A DNA stretch of 64,000 nucleotides from Reyranella sp. CPCC 100927 (GTDB taxonomy: Bacteria > Pseudomonadota > Alphaproteobacteria > Reyranellales > Reyranellaceae). Below, one piece after another: positions 36,627 through 46,539 of the stretch. A model generated the notes under the pieces. The model was not told the origin of the DNA, searched no databases, and was given only the letters and a program-made list of their open reading frames with translations. Numbering within the stretch: position 1 is the first letter of the stretch; each line of letters starts with the position of its first letter. The position numbers and the translations under genes are program-made. Location: NCBI RefSeq assembly GCF_007859315.1, contig NZ_VOHA01000028.1, positions 26,393 to 90,392 on the forward strand, written 5' to 3'.

Positions 36627-36647
36627 GGGCGTCTCCGAGACTAAACG

Positions 36648-36664
36648 GCAGGCTTGAAGCCTGC
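36648..36664. promoter_or_regulatory. Palindrome GCAGGCTTGAAGCCTGC in a divergent gap
   Basis: This near-perfect inverted repeat (8-base arms around one base) lies 22 bases upstream of the dehalogenase start and 28 bases before the small rightward gene. It is followed by TGAAAAA on the plus strand. It may be an operator or a short hairpin. Confidence 0.4.
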
Positions 36665-36691
36665 TGAAAAAGCCTTACAAGTCAATCTGTT

Positions 36692-36874
36692 ATGCAGGAC
36701 AAAGGCAAGCCGCAGCCGCCCGATCAAGCGGCCGGACGCAGCGAGCGCGATGCGCGCCTGGCCCAGGCGCTGCGCGACAATCTGCGCCGGCGCAAAGAGC
36801 AGGCGCGGGCCAAGGCAGGCACGCCGGTGTCGGAAAGCGGGGACAAGCCGCCGAAGAGCGAGGGAGGCGGTTGA
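36692..36874 (+). CDS. Small Arg-rich conserved hypothetical protein
   Basis: The 60-residue, highly charged protein has the core RDARLAQALRDNLRRRKEQARAKAG, a pattern seen in small proteins of other alphaproteobacteria. It should form a single basic helix with disordered ends. Function is unknown. No clear ribosome binding site precedes the ATG. It lies just upstream of dcd and murA. Confidence 0.65.
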   Translation: MQDKGKPQPPDQAAGRSERDARLAQALRDNLRRRKEQARAKAGTPVSESGDKPPKSEGGG

Positions 36875-36950
36875 GCCCTGCTGACGGCAGGGTTACAACC
36901 GGCGGCGCGCCGCCACCTTACCCCCTCACGCGGCGCCCATGAGGTGTGGC

Positions 36951-37505
36951 ATGGCGATCATGTCGGATCGCTGGATCCGCAAGATGGCGCTCGAACAGGG
37001 CATGATCGAGCCCTACGTGGACGCCCAGAAGCGCGAAGGCGTCATTTCCTACGGCGTCTCGTCCTATGGCTACGATGCGCGCGTGGGCGACCAGTTCAAG
37101 ATCTTCACCAACGTCAACAGCGCCGTGGTCGATCCCAAGGAATTCAGTGCCAACAGCTTCGTCGATCGCCAGACCGACGTGTGCATCATTCCGCCCAACA
37201 GCTTTGCGCTGGCGAGCACGGTCGAGTATTTCCGCATCCCGCGCGATGTGCTGGTGATCTGCGTCGGTAAGTCGACCTACGCGCGTTGCGGCATCATCGT
37301 CAATGTCACCCCCCTGGAACCGGAGTGGGAAGGTCACGTGACTCTGGAGTTCTCCAACACCACGCCGTTGCCGGCCAAGATCTACGCCAACGAAGGCGCC
37401 TGTCAGTTTCTCTTCCTGCAAGGCGACCAGCCCTGCGAAACGTCGTACCGGGACAAGGCCGGCAAGTACCAGGGGCAGCGTGGCGTGACGCTGCCGCGGA
37501 TCTGA
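36951..37505 (+). CDS. dcd: dCTP deaminase
   Basis: The 184-residue enzyme deaminates dCTP to dUTP. It starts [20 protein letters not shown] and has [33 protein letters not shown] with the catalytic Arg and Glu ([16 protein letters not shown]), and the C-terminal [16 protein letters not shown] at 36951 is preferred over 36939 because GAGGTG lies 6 bases upstream. murA follows after 10 bases, so they are probably cotranscribed. Confidence 0.96.
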   Translation: MAIMSDRWIRKMALEQGMIEPYVDAQKREGVISYGVSSYGYDARVGDQFKIFTNVNSAVVDPKEFSANSFVDRQTDVCIIPPNSFALASTVEYFRIPRDVLVICVGKSTYARCGIIVNVTPLEPEWEGHVTLEFSNTTPLPAKIYANEGACQFLFLQGDQPCETSYRDKAGKYQGQRGVTLPRI

Positions 37506-37515
37506 GGGGCCGGCA

Positions 37516-38799
37516 ATGGATCGTATTCGCGTGCGGGGTGGCGTCTCGTTGCAGGGCGCCATCCAGATCTCCGGATCGAAGAATGCGTCGCTGCCCCTGA
37601 TGGCAGCCGCCTTGCTGAGCGACCAGCCGCTGGTCCTGAACAACGTGCCGCGGCTGGCCGACATCAGCACCATGATCGCGCTGCTGCAGCAGCACGGTGT
37701 CGAGGTGTCGTCGGCGGCCGGCGAGAACGGCCACCGCCACGCCAAGACCCTGACCTTGAAGGCGGCCGAGATCACCTCGACCACGGCGCCTTACGACATC
37801 GTGCGCAAGATGCGCGCCTCGGTGCTGGTGCTGGGGCCGCTGCTGGCGCGCTGCGGCCAGGCGCGCGTATCGCTGCCGGGCGGCTGCGCCATCGGCACGC
37901 GGCCGGTCGACCTGCACATCGCCGGCCTGCAGGCGCTGGGCGCCAAGATCGAACTCGACGGTGGCTACATGGTCGCCACGGCGCCGCAAGGGCTGCGCGG
38001 CGCCAAGTATGTATTTCCCAAGGTATCGGTGGGTGCCACCGAGAACCTGATGATGGCGGCTGCCATCGCGCGCGGCACGACGGTGCTCGACAACGCCGCC
38101 CGTGAACCCGAGATCACCGATCTGGCGCATTGCCTGATCGCGATGGGGGCGCAGATCCACGGCGTCGGCACCGAGACGCTGCGTATCGACGGCGTGGAGC
38201 GGCTGCATGCCGCCACGCACGCGGTGATCCCTGACCGCATCGAGACCGGTACCTTCGCCATGGCGGTGGCGGTGACGGCGGGCGACGTCGAACTGGTCGG
38301 CGGCCGCATCGATCTGCTGGAGTCGACGATCGATACCTTGCGTGGGGCCGGCGTCGAATGCACGCCGACCAACGCCGGCTTTCGCGTGTCGCGCCGCAAT
38401 GGGGCGCTGCATGGCGTCGACGTGATGACGGAACCCTATCCCGGTTTCCCGACCGACCTGCAGGCGCAGATGATGGCACTGATGTGCCGGGCCGAGGGTG
38501 CGGCCATGATCACCGAGACGATCTTCGAGAACCGCTTCATGCACGTGCCGGAACTGATGCGCATGGGTGCCAATATCAATATCCATGGCGCCTCGGCCAT
38601 GGTGCGCGGCGTCAGGGAGCTGCGCGGCGCCGAGGTGATGGCGACCGACCTGCGCGCGTCGGTGTCGCTGGCCATCGCGGCGCTGGCGGCCAAGGGCGAC
38701 ACGACGCTGCACCGGGTCTACCATCTCGATCGCGGCTATGAGCGTCTTGAGGAAAAGTTGGCGGCGTGCGGCGCCGACATCGAGCGGGTGAAGGGCTGA
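37516..38799 (+). CDS. murA: UDP-N-acetylglucosamine 1-carboxyvinyltransferase
   Basis: The 427-residue enzyme makes the first committed step of peptidoglycan synthesis. It has the Lys22-Asn23 pair ([13 protein letters not shown]), the catalytic Cys124 in [15 protein letters not shown], and the C-terminal [19 protein letters not shown]. Cys rather than Asp at 124 predicts sensitivity to fosfomycin. It is followed after 11 bases by the DUF2948 gene. Confidence 0.98.
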   Translation: MDRIRVRGGVSLQGAIQISGSKNASLPLMAAALLSDQPLVLNNVPRLADISTMIALLQQHGVEVSSAAGENGHRHAKTLTLKAAEITSTTAPYDIVRKMRASVLVLGPLLARCGQARVSLPGGCAIGTRPVDLHIAGLQALGAKIELDGGYMVATAPQGLRGAKYVFPKVSVGATENLMMAAAIARGTTVLDNAAREPEITDLAHCLIAMGAQIHGVGTETLRIDGVERLHAATHAVIPDRIETGTFAMAVAVTAGDVELVGGRIDLLESTIDTLRGAGVECTPTNAGFRVSRRNGALHGVDVMTEPYPGFPTDLQAQMMALMCRAEGAAMITETIFENRFMHVPELMRMGANINIHGASAMVRGVRELRGAEVMATDLRASVSLAIAALAAKGDTTLHRVYHLDRGYERLEEKLAACGADIERVKG

Positions 38800-38810
38800 A
38801 ACGGAACGCC

Positions 38811-39266
38811 ATGGCAGACAAGCTCAAGCTGAGCGCCTTCGACGGCGATGACCTGCAGGTGATCTCCGCCGCCATGCAGGATGCGCTGGTGGCCATCAAG
38901 GACATCGGCTGGTTCGCCAGCGAAAAGCGGCTGGTGCTGGTGGCCAACCGGTTCCGCTGGGAGGCGCCGGAAGACGCCGACGGGTCGTGGTCGCGTACCC
39001 ACAGCGCCCTGGTGTTCCACGAGGTGAGCGCCGTGCGCCACGTCGACATGCCGCTGGGCGAACCGGACCGCATCCTGGGGCTGCTGTCGGTCGCGGTCGA
39101 GGCGGCGGAGGCTGACAAGACGGTGGTGCTGCTGCGCTTTGCCGCCCATCGCACGGTGCGCATCGAATCCCCTAAGTTGTTGTGCCACTTGGAGGATTTG
39201 GGTGAACCCTGGCCCACCAGGTGGCGGCCCTCGCACCCCGGCGCCGATATCGACGCGGCCCGCTGA
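38811..39266 (+). CDS. DUF2948 family protein
   Basis: The 151-residue protein has the family pattern LKLSAFDGDDLQVISAAMQD, VLVANRFRWE and RTHSALVFHEVSAV. DUF2948 proteins are found in alphaproteobacteria between murA and hisD/hisG, as here, and have no known function. It lies in the run of genes leading to hisG and is likely cotranscribed with murA. Confidence 0.85.
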   Translation: MADKLKLSAFDGDDLQVISAAMQDALVAIKDIGWFASEKRLVLVANRFRWEAPEDADGSWSRTHSALVFHEVSAVRHVDMPLGEPDRILGLLSVAVEAAEADKTVVLLRFAAHRTVRIESPKLLCHLEDLGEPWPTRWRPSHPGADIDAAR

Positions 39267-39320
39267 GTGTGGTAGGCGACCGGCCCACCCTGCCGGAGCC
39301 TTTCTCCCGGAGTACGTGCC

Positions 39321-40037
39321 GTGAACGACGTGGCGGGAGGCGGCGACGCCCCCAGGACCGATAGCGCCAGCGACAAGCTGATTTTGGCCCTCCCCAAGGG
39401 CCGGATTCTGGCCGAGTCCGCACCGGTGCTGCATGCCGCCGGGATCGACCCGGAGCCGTCGTTCTACGACGAGAACGCCCGCGCCCTGCGGTTCGCGACC
39501 AATCGGCCCGACATCGACATCATCCGCGTGCGGTCCTTCGACGTCGCCACGTTCGTCGCCTTCGGCGCGGCGCACCTGGGCATCTGCGGCAGCGACGTGC
39601 TGCTGGAGTTCGACTTCAGCGAGATCTATGCCCCGGTCGACCTCGGCATCGGGCGCTGCCGACTGTCGGTGGCGGAACCGGCCGATCTTGCCGCGAGCGA
39701 CGACCCGGCACGTTGGAGCCATATCCGCATCGCCACCAAGTACCCCGAGCTGACCAAGCGCCACTTCGCGGCCCGCGGCGTCCAGGCCGAATGCATCAAG
39801 CTCAACGGCGCCATGGAACTGGCGCCGACCCTGGGCCTGTGCCATCGCATCGTCGATCTGGTCTCCAGCGGCCGCACGCTGACGGAAAACGGCCTGAAGG
39901 AGATCGAGCGCATCGCCGAGGTCTCGTCGCGCTTCATCGTCAACCGGGCGGCGCTCAAGACGCGGCCGGAAGTGGTCGGCGCCTGGATCGAGCGATTCCG
40001 CGCCGCGGCGCGCAACGCCATCGCCGATGCGGCATGA
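39321..40037 (+). CDS. hisG: ATP phosphoribosyltransferase, short form
   Basis: The 238-residue enzyme catalyses the first step of histidine synthesis. It has [18 protein letters not shown], the [14 protein letters not shown] phosphate loop and [27 protein letters not shown]. It lacks the C-terminal regulatory domain, so it is the short form that needs HisZ as a partner. hisZ is not in the window. The start is GTG with GGAG upstream. Its stop overlaps the hisD start in ATGA. Confidence 0.96.
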   Translation: MNDVAGGGDAPRTDSASDKLILALPKGRILAESAPVLHAAGIDPEPSFYDENARALRFATNRPDIDIIRVRSFDVATFVAFGAAHLGICGSDVLLEFDFSEIYAPVDLGIGRCRLSVAEPADLAASDDPARWSHIRIATKYPELTKRHFAARGVQAECIKLNGAMELAPTLGLCHRIVDLVSSGRTLTENGLKEIERIAEVSSRFIVNRAALKTRPEVVGAWIERFRAAARNAIADAA

Positions 40038-41374
40038 CGATGCCGAGTGACATGGGATCGACTGGCACAGGACCACTGCGCCTCGACGCCAGGGCGGCGG
40101 ATTTCGAGACTGCCTTCGCGGCGTTCCTGGCCAAGGATCGCGACAGCGGCGCCGACGTCGATGGTGTCGTGCGCGATATTGTGGCCGATGTGCGCCGTCG
40201 CGGCGATGCGGCGGTCGTCGAGTACACCAACCGGTTCGATCGCATTTCGGTGACGGCCGACACGTTGCGGCTGGCTGATGCCGCGATCGACCAGGCGATG
40301 GCACAGGTGTCGGGCCAGGAGCGGGCGGCGATCGAATTCGCGGCGGCGCGCATCGATGCCTACCATCGCAAGCTGCTGCCGGCCGACATCGAGTTCACCG
40401 ACGCCGCCGGCGTGCGGCTGGGCGCGCGGTTCACGGCGCTGGATGCCGTCGGCCTCTACGTGCCGGGCGGCAAGGCGGCCTATCCGTCGTCGGTGCTGAT
40501 GAACGCCGTGCCGGCCAAGGCGGCCGGCGTGCGCCGCCTTGCCATGGTGGTGCCGACGCCGGGCGGTGTGCTGAACCCGCTGGTGATGTGCGCCGCGCGC
40601 GTGGCCGGCGTCGACGAGATCTATCGCGTCGGTGGCGCCCAGGCGGTGGCGGCGCTGGCCTACGGCACGGCGAGCATCGCGCCGGTCGACAAGATCGTCG
40701 GGCCGGGGAATGCCTATGTCGCCGCGGCCAAGCGGCTGGTGTTCGGCAAGGTCGGCATCGACCTGATCGCCGGTCCCTCGGAAATCCTGGTGGTGGCCGA
40801 CGCCGATAACGATCCGTCGTGGATCGCGGCCGACCTGCTGTCGCAGGCCGAACATGACGAAGCGGCCCAGTCGATCCTGGTCTGCGACGATGCAGCGTTC
40901 GCCGACGCCGTGTGCCGGGCCGTGGTGGGCGAACTGAAGCAGCTGGACACGGCCGAACGGGCGGCGCTGAGCTGGCGCAACAACGGCGCGGTGATCCTGG
41001 TGCCGTCGCTGGTCGATGCCGCGCCCATCATCGACCGCATCGCCGCCGAGCATGTCGAGCTGTGCCTGGAGCCGGGGCCGGCGGAAACCCTGTTGCGCCG
41101 CATCCGCCATGCCGGCGCGATCTTCGTCGGCCGCCATACGCCGGAAGCGGTCGGCGACTACGTCGCCGGCACCAACCACGTGCTGCCGACGTCGCGCACG
41201 GCGCGCTTCTCGTCGGGCCTGGGTGTCAGCGACTTCCTGAAGCGCACATCGATCGTGTCGTGCGATGCCGCGTCCCTGGCGCATCTGGGCCCGGCGGCGG
41301 TGACCTTGGCGACCGCCGAGGGCCTGCCGGCGCATGCCCGCTCCGTCGCCATCCGTACCAATCAGACGCGCTAA
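40034..41374 (+). CDS. hisD: Histidinol dehydrogenase
   Basis: The 446-residue zinc enzyme oxidises histidinol to histidine in the last two steps of the pathway. It shows [55 protein letters not shown], the zinc-site segment [13 protein letters not shown] and [10 protein letters not shown]. The ATG at 40034 overlaps the hisG stop by 4 bases, which implies coupled translation; ATG at 40040 is an alternative. Confidence 0.97.
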   Translation: MTMPSDMGSTGTGPLRLDARAADFETAFAAFLAKDRDSGADVDGVVRDIVADVRRRGDAAVVEYTNRFDRISVTADTLRLADAAIDQAMAQVSGQERAAIEFAAARIDAYHRKLLPADIEFTDAAGVRLGARFTALDAVGLYVPGGKAAYPSSVLMNAVPAKAAGVRRLAMVVPTPGGVLNPLVMCAARVAGVDEIYRVGGAQAVAALAYGTASIAPVDKIVGPGNAYVAAAKRLVFGKVGIDLIAGPSEILVVADADNDPSWIAADLLSQAEHDEAAQSILVCDDAAFADAVCRAVVGELKQLDTAERAALSWRNNGAVILVPSLVDAAPIIDRIAAEHVELCLEPGPAETLLRRIRHAGAIFVGRHTPEAVGDYVAGTNHVLPTSRTARFSSGLGVSDFLKRTSIVSCDAASLAHLGPAAVTLATAEGLPAHARSVAIRTNQTR

Positions 41375-41376
41375 CC

Positions 41377-41853
41377 ATGTCGGGCGCCCGCCGGGATCGC
41401 GTCATCGACATCCTGCTCGACGAGGGCACGATGGCGGCCCGCTCACCCGAGGCCGAGCATGAGCGCCAGGTGGCGATTTTCGACCTGCTGGAAGAGAACA
41501 GCTTCAGTCTGAGCGGGGCCGAGGGTCCCTATCGTCTGCATCTGGCCATCCAGGACAGCCGGCTGCTGTTCGACGTCCGTCACGAAGGCGGGCGCAAGCT
41601 GCGCGACATCGTGTTGTCGCTGACGCCGTTTCGCAAGGTCGTGAAGGACTACTTCATGATCTGCGAAAGCTACTACGCGGCGATCAAGAAGCTCAGCCCG
41701 GCCCAGATCGAGGCGCTCGACATGGGGCGCCGCGGGCTGCACAACGAAGGCTCCGAGGTGTTGCGCGAGCGGCTGTCCGGCAAGATCGAGGTTGATTTCG
41801 ACACCGCGCGCCGGCTCTTTACGCTGATCTGTGCGCTGCTTGCGCGTGCGTGA
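41377..41853 (+). CDS. UPF0262 family protein
   Basis: The 158-residue protein contains [56 protein letters not shown] and the C-terminal [18 protein letters not shown], the standard UPF0262 motifs. The family is found in alphaproteobacteria next to hisD and has no known function. It starts 2 bases after the hisD stop. Confidence 0.92.
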   Translation: MSGARRDRVIDILLDEGTMAARSPEAEHERQVAIFDLLEENSFSLSGAEGPYRLHLAIQDSRLLFDVRHEGGRKLRDIVLSLTPFRKVVKDYFMICESYYAAIKKLSPAQIEALDMGRRGLHNEGSEVLRERLSGKIEVDFDTARRLFTLICALLARA

Positions 41854-41862
41854 CGGCGGGCC

Positions 41863-42312
41863 ATGATAGGCGAACTGCCGTCGAGCGTGCTGTTCGCCTG
41901 CACGTTGAATTCCGTACGCTCGCCGATGGCCGAAGCGTTGGCCAAACGACTCTACGGTCGGCGCGCCTATTTCGATTCAGCCGGTGTGCGGGCCGGCGAC
42001 CTCGACGGTTTCGCCGTATCGGTGCTTGATGAAGTCGGCGTCGATCTGCACCGCCATCACGTCAAGACGCTGGAGCAGATCGACCCGTCGGAGTTCGAGG
42101 TGATCATCAGCCTGTCGCCCGAAGCGCATCATGCGGCACTGGAACTGACGCGCGATGCCGCCACAACGGTCGAGTACTGGCCGACGCCCGATCCCAGCGC
42201 GACAGGCGAGGACGACAGGAATCGCCGGCTGGAGGCCTACCGGCAGGTGCGCGAAATGCTGTCCCAGCGCATGCGTCAGCGCTTCGGCGCCAGCGGCGCC
42301 GTCGAGGTCTGA
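41863..42312 (+). CDS. Low-molecular-weight protein tyrosine phosphatase family
   Basis: The 149-residue protein has the phosphate loop Cys13-TLNSV-Arg19-S and the general-acid Asp110 in WPTPDPS, both essential in this family. Relatives are tyrosine phosphatases or arsenate reductases. It lies 9 bases after the UPF0262 gene. In related alphaproteobacteria infA often follows, but here there is only a 126-base gap before maf. Confidence 0.88.
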   Translation: MIGELPSSVLFACTLNSVRSPMAEALAKRLYGRRAYFDSAGVRAGDLDGFAVSVLDEVGVDLHRHHVKTLEQIDPSEFEVIISLSPEAHHAALELTRDAATTVEYWPTPDPSATGEDDRNRRLEAYRQVREMLSQRMRQRFGASGAVEV

Positions 42313-42431
42313 TTCCGGCCGGTCGCCTTGACTTCAACGATGTCGGGCGCCATGTTCGCCACCCATTGAATTTCCAATGTGATGTTGACGCGACCGCGGT
42401 GCTGAACCGGCGGTTCCATCCATGTAGCCAT
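42276..42431 (-). CDS. Possible small antisense-oriented ORF between phosphatase and maf
   Basis: A 51-codon frame begins MATWMEPPVQHRGRVNITLE on the minus strand and ends inside the phosphatase gene. GAGGGG lies immediately before the ATG, too close for normal use. The composition looks protein-like, but I know no relative. It is kept as a weak candidate since it fills the gap where infA would often lie. Confidence 0.2.
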   Translation of the reverse strand: MATWMEPPVQHRGRVNITLEIQWVANMAPDIVEVKATGRNQTSTAPLAPKR

Positions 42432-42438
42432 ACCCCTC

Positions 42439-43038
42439 GTGCCGACAGTGACCGCCCATCCGTTTGTGCTGGCATCGGCTTCGCCGCGACGCCTGGAACT
42501 GCTGCGCCAGGTCGGTGTGGAGCCGCATGCCGTCGACGCCGCCGATCTCGATGAAGCGCCATTGGGCCGCGAGCTGCCCACGGACCATGCGCAGCGACTG
42601 GCGGGCGCCAAGGCGGCGGCGGTGTTCGCGCGCCATGCCGGCAAGATCGTGCTCGGTGCCGACACCGTGGTCGCCTGCGGCCGGCGCATCCTGCCGAAAG
42701 CCGGTACCGAAGCCGAAGCACGGCGCTGCCTGGAACTGCTGTCGGGCCGGCGGCATCGTGTGCTGGGCGGCGTCTGCGTGATGGGCCCGGGCAATGTGCG
42801 ACGGGACGCCCTGGTCGCCAGCGTCGTGCGCTTCAAGCGCCTGAGCGCGGCCGAAATCGATGCCTATATCGAGAGCGGCGAGTGGAACGGCAAGGCGGGC
42901 GGCTATGCCATCCAGGGCCGGGCCGCGGCGTTCGTGGCGTTTCTGTCGGGCTCGTATAGCAATGTCGTGGGCCTGCCGCTGCACGAGACGGTCAACCTCC
43001 TGAAGGGCGCCGGGTGGTGGCGCGAGGCAACGCCATGA
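42439..43038 (+). CDS. maf: Maf-like nucleotide pyrophosphatase
   Basis: The 199-residue protein starts FVLASASPRRLELLRQVGVE and has AQRLAGAKAA, VLGADTVVACGRRILPKAGT and EWNGKAGGYAIQGRAAAFV, the Maf signatures. It hydrolyses non-canonical or modified nucleoside triphosphates. The start is GTG at 42439 or the next in-frame GTG, with no strong ribosome binding site for either. Its stop overlaps the RNase gene start in ATGA. Confidence 0.94.
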   Translation: MPTVTAHPFVLASASPRRLELLRQVGVEPHAVDAADLDEAPLGRELPTDHAQRLAGAKAAAVFARHAGKIVLGADTVVACGRRILPKAGTEAEARRCLELLSGRRHRVLGGVCVMGPGNVRRDALVASVVRFKRLSAAEIDAYIESGEWNGKAGGYAIQGRAAAFVAFLSGSYSNVVGLPLHETVNLLKGAGWWREATP

Positions 43039-44264
43039 CCAGCATCGATCGCCTGGTCTGCCATGAAACCCCGGGCGCCACGCTGCTGGCGTCGCTGTCG
43101 GGTGGACGACTGGTCGAAGTTGCGGTGGCGACCAAGGATCGCGTCGACCTGACCGGGGCATTGGTGCTGGGCCGCATCGAACGCTTCGTGCCTGAGCTGG
43201 ATGCGGCATTCGTCGATATCGGCGCGGCGCGGGCCGGCTTCCTGCGGCGCGCCGACATGGTCGGCTTCGACGGCGAGCGGCCGCAGGCCGGGCTGCCGAT
43301 CCTGGTGCAGGTCACGCGCGATGCGCTCGACGACAAGGGCGCACGGCTGACGATGAATATCGGCCTGGTCGGCCGCTACCTGGTGTTCCATCCCTACGCC
43401 GACGGCACGCAGCTCTCGCGCCGCGTGCTCGACGACGCGGCCCGCGAGCGGCTGCTGGCGGCGGTGGCGGAAGTGGGCGCCGAGGAGGGCGGCTGGGTGG
43501 TGCGCACGGCCGCTTCCGGCGCGATCCGCGAGACGATCGTGAGCGAAGGCCAGGCGCTGCTGGTGCGCTGGGAGGGGTTGCGCACGCGGGCCCTGGCGCA
43601 GCGGCCGCCGGTGGTGCTGGTGGCCGAGCCGCACCCGCTGCTCAAGGCCGTGCGCGACCGCGGCGGCAGCCTGGCGGAGATCGCGCTCGATGATCGGACA
43701 TTGGCCCTGCAGGTGCGCCGCACGCTCGACCTGTTCGAGGATCGCGCCGAGCTGCGGGTGACGATCGCCAACGGCGACGTTCTGGATACCCATGATGTTG
43801 CCGGCCAGATCGAGGCCGCATTGCAGCCGCACGTGGTGCTGCCGTCGGGCGTCGAGGTCCTGTTTGAGCCCGGCCGCACGCTGTGCGCCATCGACGTCGA
43901 CAGCGGTTCGGCCGGGATGCGTCAGGGGCAGGGGCCGCGCACGCCGCTGGATGTCAATCTCGATGCCGCCGAGGAGATCGCGCGTCAATTGCGGCTGCGC
44001 AACATCGGCGGCATCGTCGTGGTCGATTTCATCGACATGCGCGCGCCGGCCGAGCGTGCGCGCGTACAGGCCCTGCTGGCCGATCGCGTGGCCGACGACC
44101 CGATACCGACCCAGGTGGTCGGCATGACGCGGCTGGGCCTGATGGAGCTCACGCGGGCGCGGCGCGGGCCGACTCTGGCGCAGGCCATCGAGGCTTTCGA
44201 GCGGGTCAACGAGGCGCACGCCGCGGCGCTCGATGCGCGTGACGGCGCCGGGAGGGACGGTTGA
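43035..44264 (+). CDS. rng: Ribonuclease E/G family protein
   Basis: The 409-residue endoribonuclease has an S1-like RNA-binding region ([20 protein letters not shown]) and the catalytic RNase E/G core, including [20 protein letters not shown] and [13 protein letters not shown] with the metal-binding Asp. The [15 protein letters not shown] motif closes the core. It lacks the long scaffold of RNase E and the canonical Zn-link CPxC Cys pair, so it is an RNase G-like short form. It overlaps maf by 4 bases and yacG by 4. Confidence 0.92.
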   Translation: MTSIDRLVCHETPGATLLASLSGGRLVEVAVATKDRVDLTGALVLGRIERFVPELDAAFVDIGAARAGFLRRADMVGFDGERPQAGLPILVQVTRDALDDKGARLTMNIGLVGRYLVFHPYADGTQLSRRVLDDAARERLLAAVAEVGAEEGGWVVRTAASGAIRETIVSEGQALLVRWEGLRTRALAQRPPVVLVAEPHPLLKAVRDRGGSLAEIALDDRTLALQVRRTLDLFEDRAELRVTIANGDVLDTHDVAGQIEAALQPHVVLPSGVEVLFEPGRTLCAIDVDSGSAGMRQGQGPRTPLDVNLDAAEEIARQLRLRNIGGIVVVDFIDMRAPAERARVQALLADRVADDPIPTQVVGMTRLGLMELTRARRGPTLAQAIEAFERVNEAHAAALDARDGAGRDG

Positions 44265-44455
44265 GCGATCGGCCACCCTTGCGGGTCGTCGGGCGCAACG
44301 CGAAGTGCCCGATCTGCGGCAAGCCGGCCGAACCGGCGCACCGCCCGTTCTGTTCCAAGCGCTGCGGCGATATCGATCTGGGCCGCTGGCTGAAGGAAAG
44401 CTATCGCGTGCCCACCGACGAACGGCCGGGCGACAGCGACGACGACAAGGGCTGA
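44261..44455 (+). CDS. yacG: DNA gyrase inhibitor/zinc protein YacG
   Basis: The 64-residue protein has the four-Cys zinc site C-P-I-C-G-K (CPICGKPAE) and [16 protein letters not shown], typical of YacG, which binds GyrB. Start TTG at 44261 overlaps the RNase stop and has GGGAGG upstream. This maf-rng-yacG order is common in alphaproteobacteria. A short GC hairpin follows. Confidence 0.95.
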   Translation: MSDRPPLRVVGRNAKCPICGKPAEPAHRPFCSKRCGDIDLGRWLKESYRVPTDERPGDSDDDKG

Positions 44456-44495
44456 AAAGTCCCTCTCCCCGCCGGCGCGGAGAGAAGGGATATGG

Positions 44496-45599
44496 CTACT
44501 GCACCGAAATCCCGTACAGCTCCGCGACGTTGTCGTAGAGGATGCGGTCGCGCACGTCGGCCGAGAGGTGGCTGGTCTGCTCGGCGATCACCTTCTGGCT
44601 GTCGGGCCAGGTCGAGTCGCTGTGCGGGAAGTCGCTGGCCCACATCAGGCGCTCGTGGTTGACGTGGTTGGCGAACTGGAACGCCGTGAAGTCGTCCTGG
44701 AACGTCATGAAGATGTTCTCGCGGAAATAGTCGCTGGGCATCTTCTCCAGCTCGTTGCCCTTCAGCCAGTGCCGGTGCCGTTTGTACGCATGGTCCATGC
44801 GATACATGTAGTGAGGGGCCCAGCCGGCATCGGCCTCGGCGCAGACCACCTTGAGCTTGGGGTGGCGCATGAAGACGCCGGCGAAGACCAGCATCCCCAG
44901 GATGTCCTGGTTGCCGCGGATGATCGACAGGAAGGCGTTGATCTTGGGGCCGCGCGGCTTGGCGAGGCCGTCGGTCTTCGACGTCAGGATGTGGAACGAC
45001 AGCGGCAGGCCCAGATCGACGGCGGCCTCCCAGAACGGGTCGTAGATGCGGCTGTCATAGTCTTCCTCGCCGGGGAAACCCGGCAGCATGGCGCCCTTGA
45101 AGCCCATGGCCTTGATGTTGCGCAGGTCCTCGATGCCTTCCTTGACCGTACGCACCGCCGTCTGGCCCAGCCCGAAGATGCGGCCCGGCGCGCCCTCGCA
45201 GAACCCCTGCAGCCAGCGGTTATAGGCCTCCATGCAGGCCCGCTTGTAGTCGAGATCCTCGTGGTTGCAGAGGACCATGCCGACCGAGGGATAGATCAGC
45301 TCGGCGGCGACGCCATCGCGGTCCTGGTCGGCCAGTCGCGCCTTGGCGTCCCAGCCGCCCTGGTGCAGTTCCTCGAAGCGGGCGCCGATCGTGCTCAGTT
45401 CCTCGGCCGGCCGGCCGGCGCCGGAGGACAGCGAGACCGGGATCGTCGTGGTCATGCCGGGAACGACATACATGTCGCCCTTCACCGGGTCGCGTGCCAT
45501 GCGCGGCGCGCGGTCCCGGAAGGCCGGTTCGATGTGGTCGATGAAGCAGTTGGGCGGTTCGGTGACATGGGAGTCCGCCGAGATCGGCCGCTTGGTCAT
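44496..45599 (-). CDS. Amidohydrolase family 2 (PF04909-type) protein
   Basis: The 367-residue TIM-barrel protein has an N-terminal metal motif DSHVTEPP, LSFHILTSKTDG in the middle, HPKLKVVCAEADAGWAPHYM, and WASDFPHSDSTWPDS at the end. These are the pattern of ACMSD-like decarboxylases and hydrolases that act on aromatic or ring-cleavage acids with a bound metal. The exact reaction is unknown. GGAGGAAAG precedes the ATG at 45599. Confidence 0.88.
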   Translation of the reverse strand: MTKRPISADSHVTEPPNCFIDHIEPAFRDRAPRMARDPVKGDMYVVPGMTTTIPVSLSSGAGRPAEELSTIGARFEELHQGGWDAKARLADQDRDGVAAELIYPSVGMVLCNHEDLDYKRACMEAYNRWLQGFCEGAPGRIFGLGQTAVRTVKEGIEDLRNIKAMGFKGAMLPGFPGEEDYDSRIYDPFWEAAVDLGLPLSFHILTSKTDGLAKPRGPKINAFLSIIRGNQDILGMLVFAGVFMRHPKLKVVCAEADAGWAPHYMYRMDHAYKRHRHWLKGNELEKMPSDYFRENIFMTFQDDFTAFQFANHVNHERLMWASDFPHSDSTWPDSQKVIAEQTSHLSADVRDRILYDNVAELYGISVQ

Positions 45600-45787
45600 C
45601 GTACTTTCCTCCGGCTCTGCGCTTCGTTGGCTCAAAGTGTCCGTGTCCCCAGGCCGCCTTGTAAAGGCGCCGGCAGCGCGCCTCGGGCAGGCCAGCCATG
45701 GCGGAAGGCCGCGTCGCCACGCGAAATGCCATTCCCGACATTCTTCGGCAGCGTGGGAGGGCGATGTTTCTGGGGCGAAAAGAGCGA

Positions 45788-45863
45788 TGGTGCCCAGGGG
45801 CGGAATCGAACCACCGACACTGCGATTTTCAGTCGCATGCTCTACCAACTGAGCTACCTGGGC
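45788..45863 (-). tRNA. tRNA-Phe (GAA)
   Basis: The 76-base cloverleaf reads GCCCAGG at the 5' end, GCTC-AGTTGGTA-GAGC as D arm, TGCGA-CTGAAAA-TCGCA as anticodon arm, GGTGG-TTCGATT-CCGCC as T arm, and CCTGGGC-ACCA at the 3' end. The anticodon is GAA. CCA is encoded. I see no integrated element at its 3' end. Confidence 0.97.
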
Positions 45864-46066
45864 CCGTCGAGCGCCGGCATCGTCTATGCACCGGGCCACG
45901 GCACGGTGGCGAGGCCACCGGTTGGCGGGCACGCTTATAGGCAACCGCCCATGCCATGTCCAGAGGCGCCCGACGTCCCATCCCATGGGAACCCGCAGGC
46001 ATCCCAGGAGTTTACGTCATAGAGCAGTCGCGGACGGCGTCCGTCCGGTGGGGAGGAGCAACAGAC

Positions 46067-46537
46067 ATGGGGGCCGTGCTGCGGGTTGTTCCTGTAACGC
46101 CACCGCATGGAAGGGGCGGGTCTTCGGATACCCAGTCTTCCGGACATCCTGGCAACGGCGCCGAGCGTCCGTCGACCGTTCTGGTCGTCGAGGACGAGGT
46201 GCTCGTGCGCATGCCGGTCGCCGACTACCTGAGGGACTGCGGCTACCGGGTGCTGGAAGCCTCAAGTGCTGCCGAGGCGCAGGCCGTTTTCAAGGCGGGT
46301 GAGCCGATCGAAATCGTGATCTCCGATGTCAACATGCCGGGTGATATGAACGGCTTTGCTTTGGCGACGTGGATCCGTGAGAAGCACCCCGGCGTTCGGG
46401 TAATCCTGACCTCGGGGATCAACCAGATGGCCAGGAATGCCGAGGACGTGTGCAGCGACGGGCCGTTCCTGGAGAAACCGTATTCCTATGAGACCCTTCT
46501 TGTGCACATCAAGCGATTGCTGACCCAGCAAACCTAA
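46067..46537 (+). CDS. Receiver-domain response regulator without output domain
   Basis: The 156-residue protein has a disordered N-terminal tail of about 35 residues, then a receiver domain: acidic pair Glu42-Asp43 (VVEDE), phospho-acceptor Asp87 (ISDVNMPG), Thr/Ser in LTSG and Lys137 (FLEKPY). No DNA-binding domain follows. Such single-domain regulators act by protein contact. GGGAGGAG precedes the ATG. It is convergent with the cupin-XRE regulator, 2 bases apart. Confidence 0.88.
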   Translation: MGAVLRVVPVTPPHGRGGSSDTQSSGHPGNGAERPSTVLVVEDEVLVRMPVADYLRDCGYRVLEASSAAEAQAVFKAGEPIEIVISDVNMPGDMNGFALATWIREKHPGVRVILTSGINQMARNAEDVCSDGPFLEKPYSYETLLVHIKRLLTQQT

Positions 46538-46539
46538 AG

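Noticed and set aside
39321..40037. HisG as a truncated gene
   Set aside because: The length is normal for the short HisG form that works with HisZ. The missing C-terminal domain is a known type, not a deletion.
45788..45863. tRNA-Phe as attachment site of an integrated element
   Set aside because: No integrase gene, no repeated 3' tRNA end, and ordinary chromosomal genes lie on both sides.
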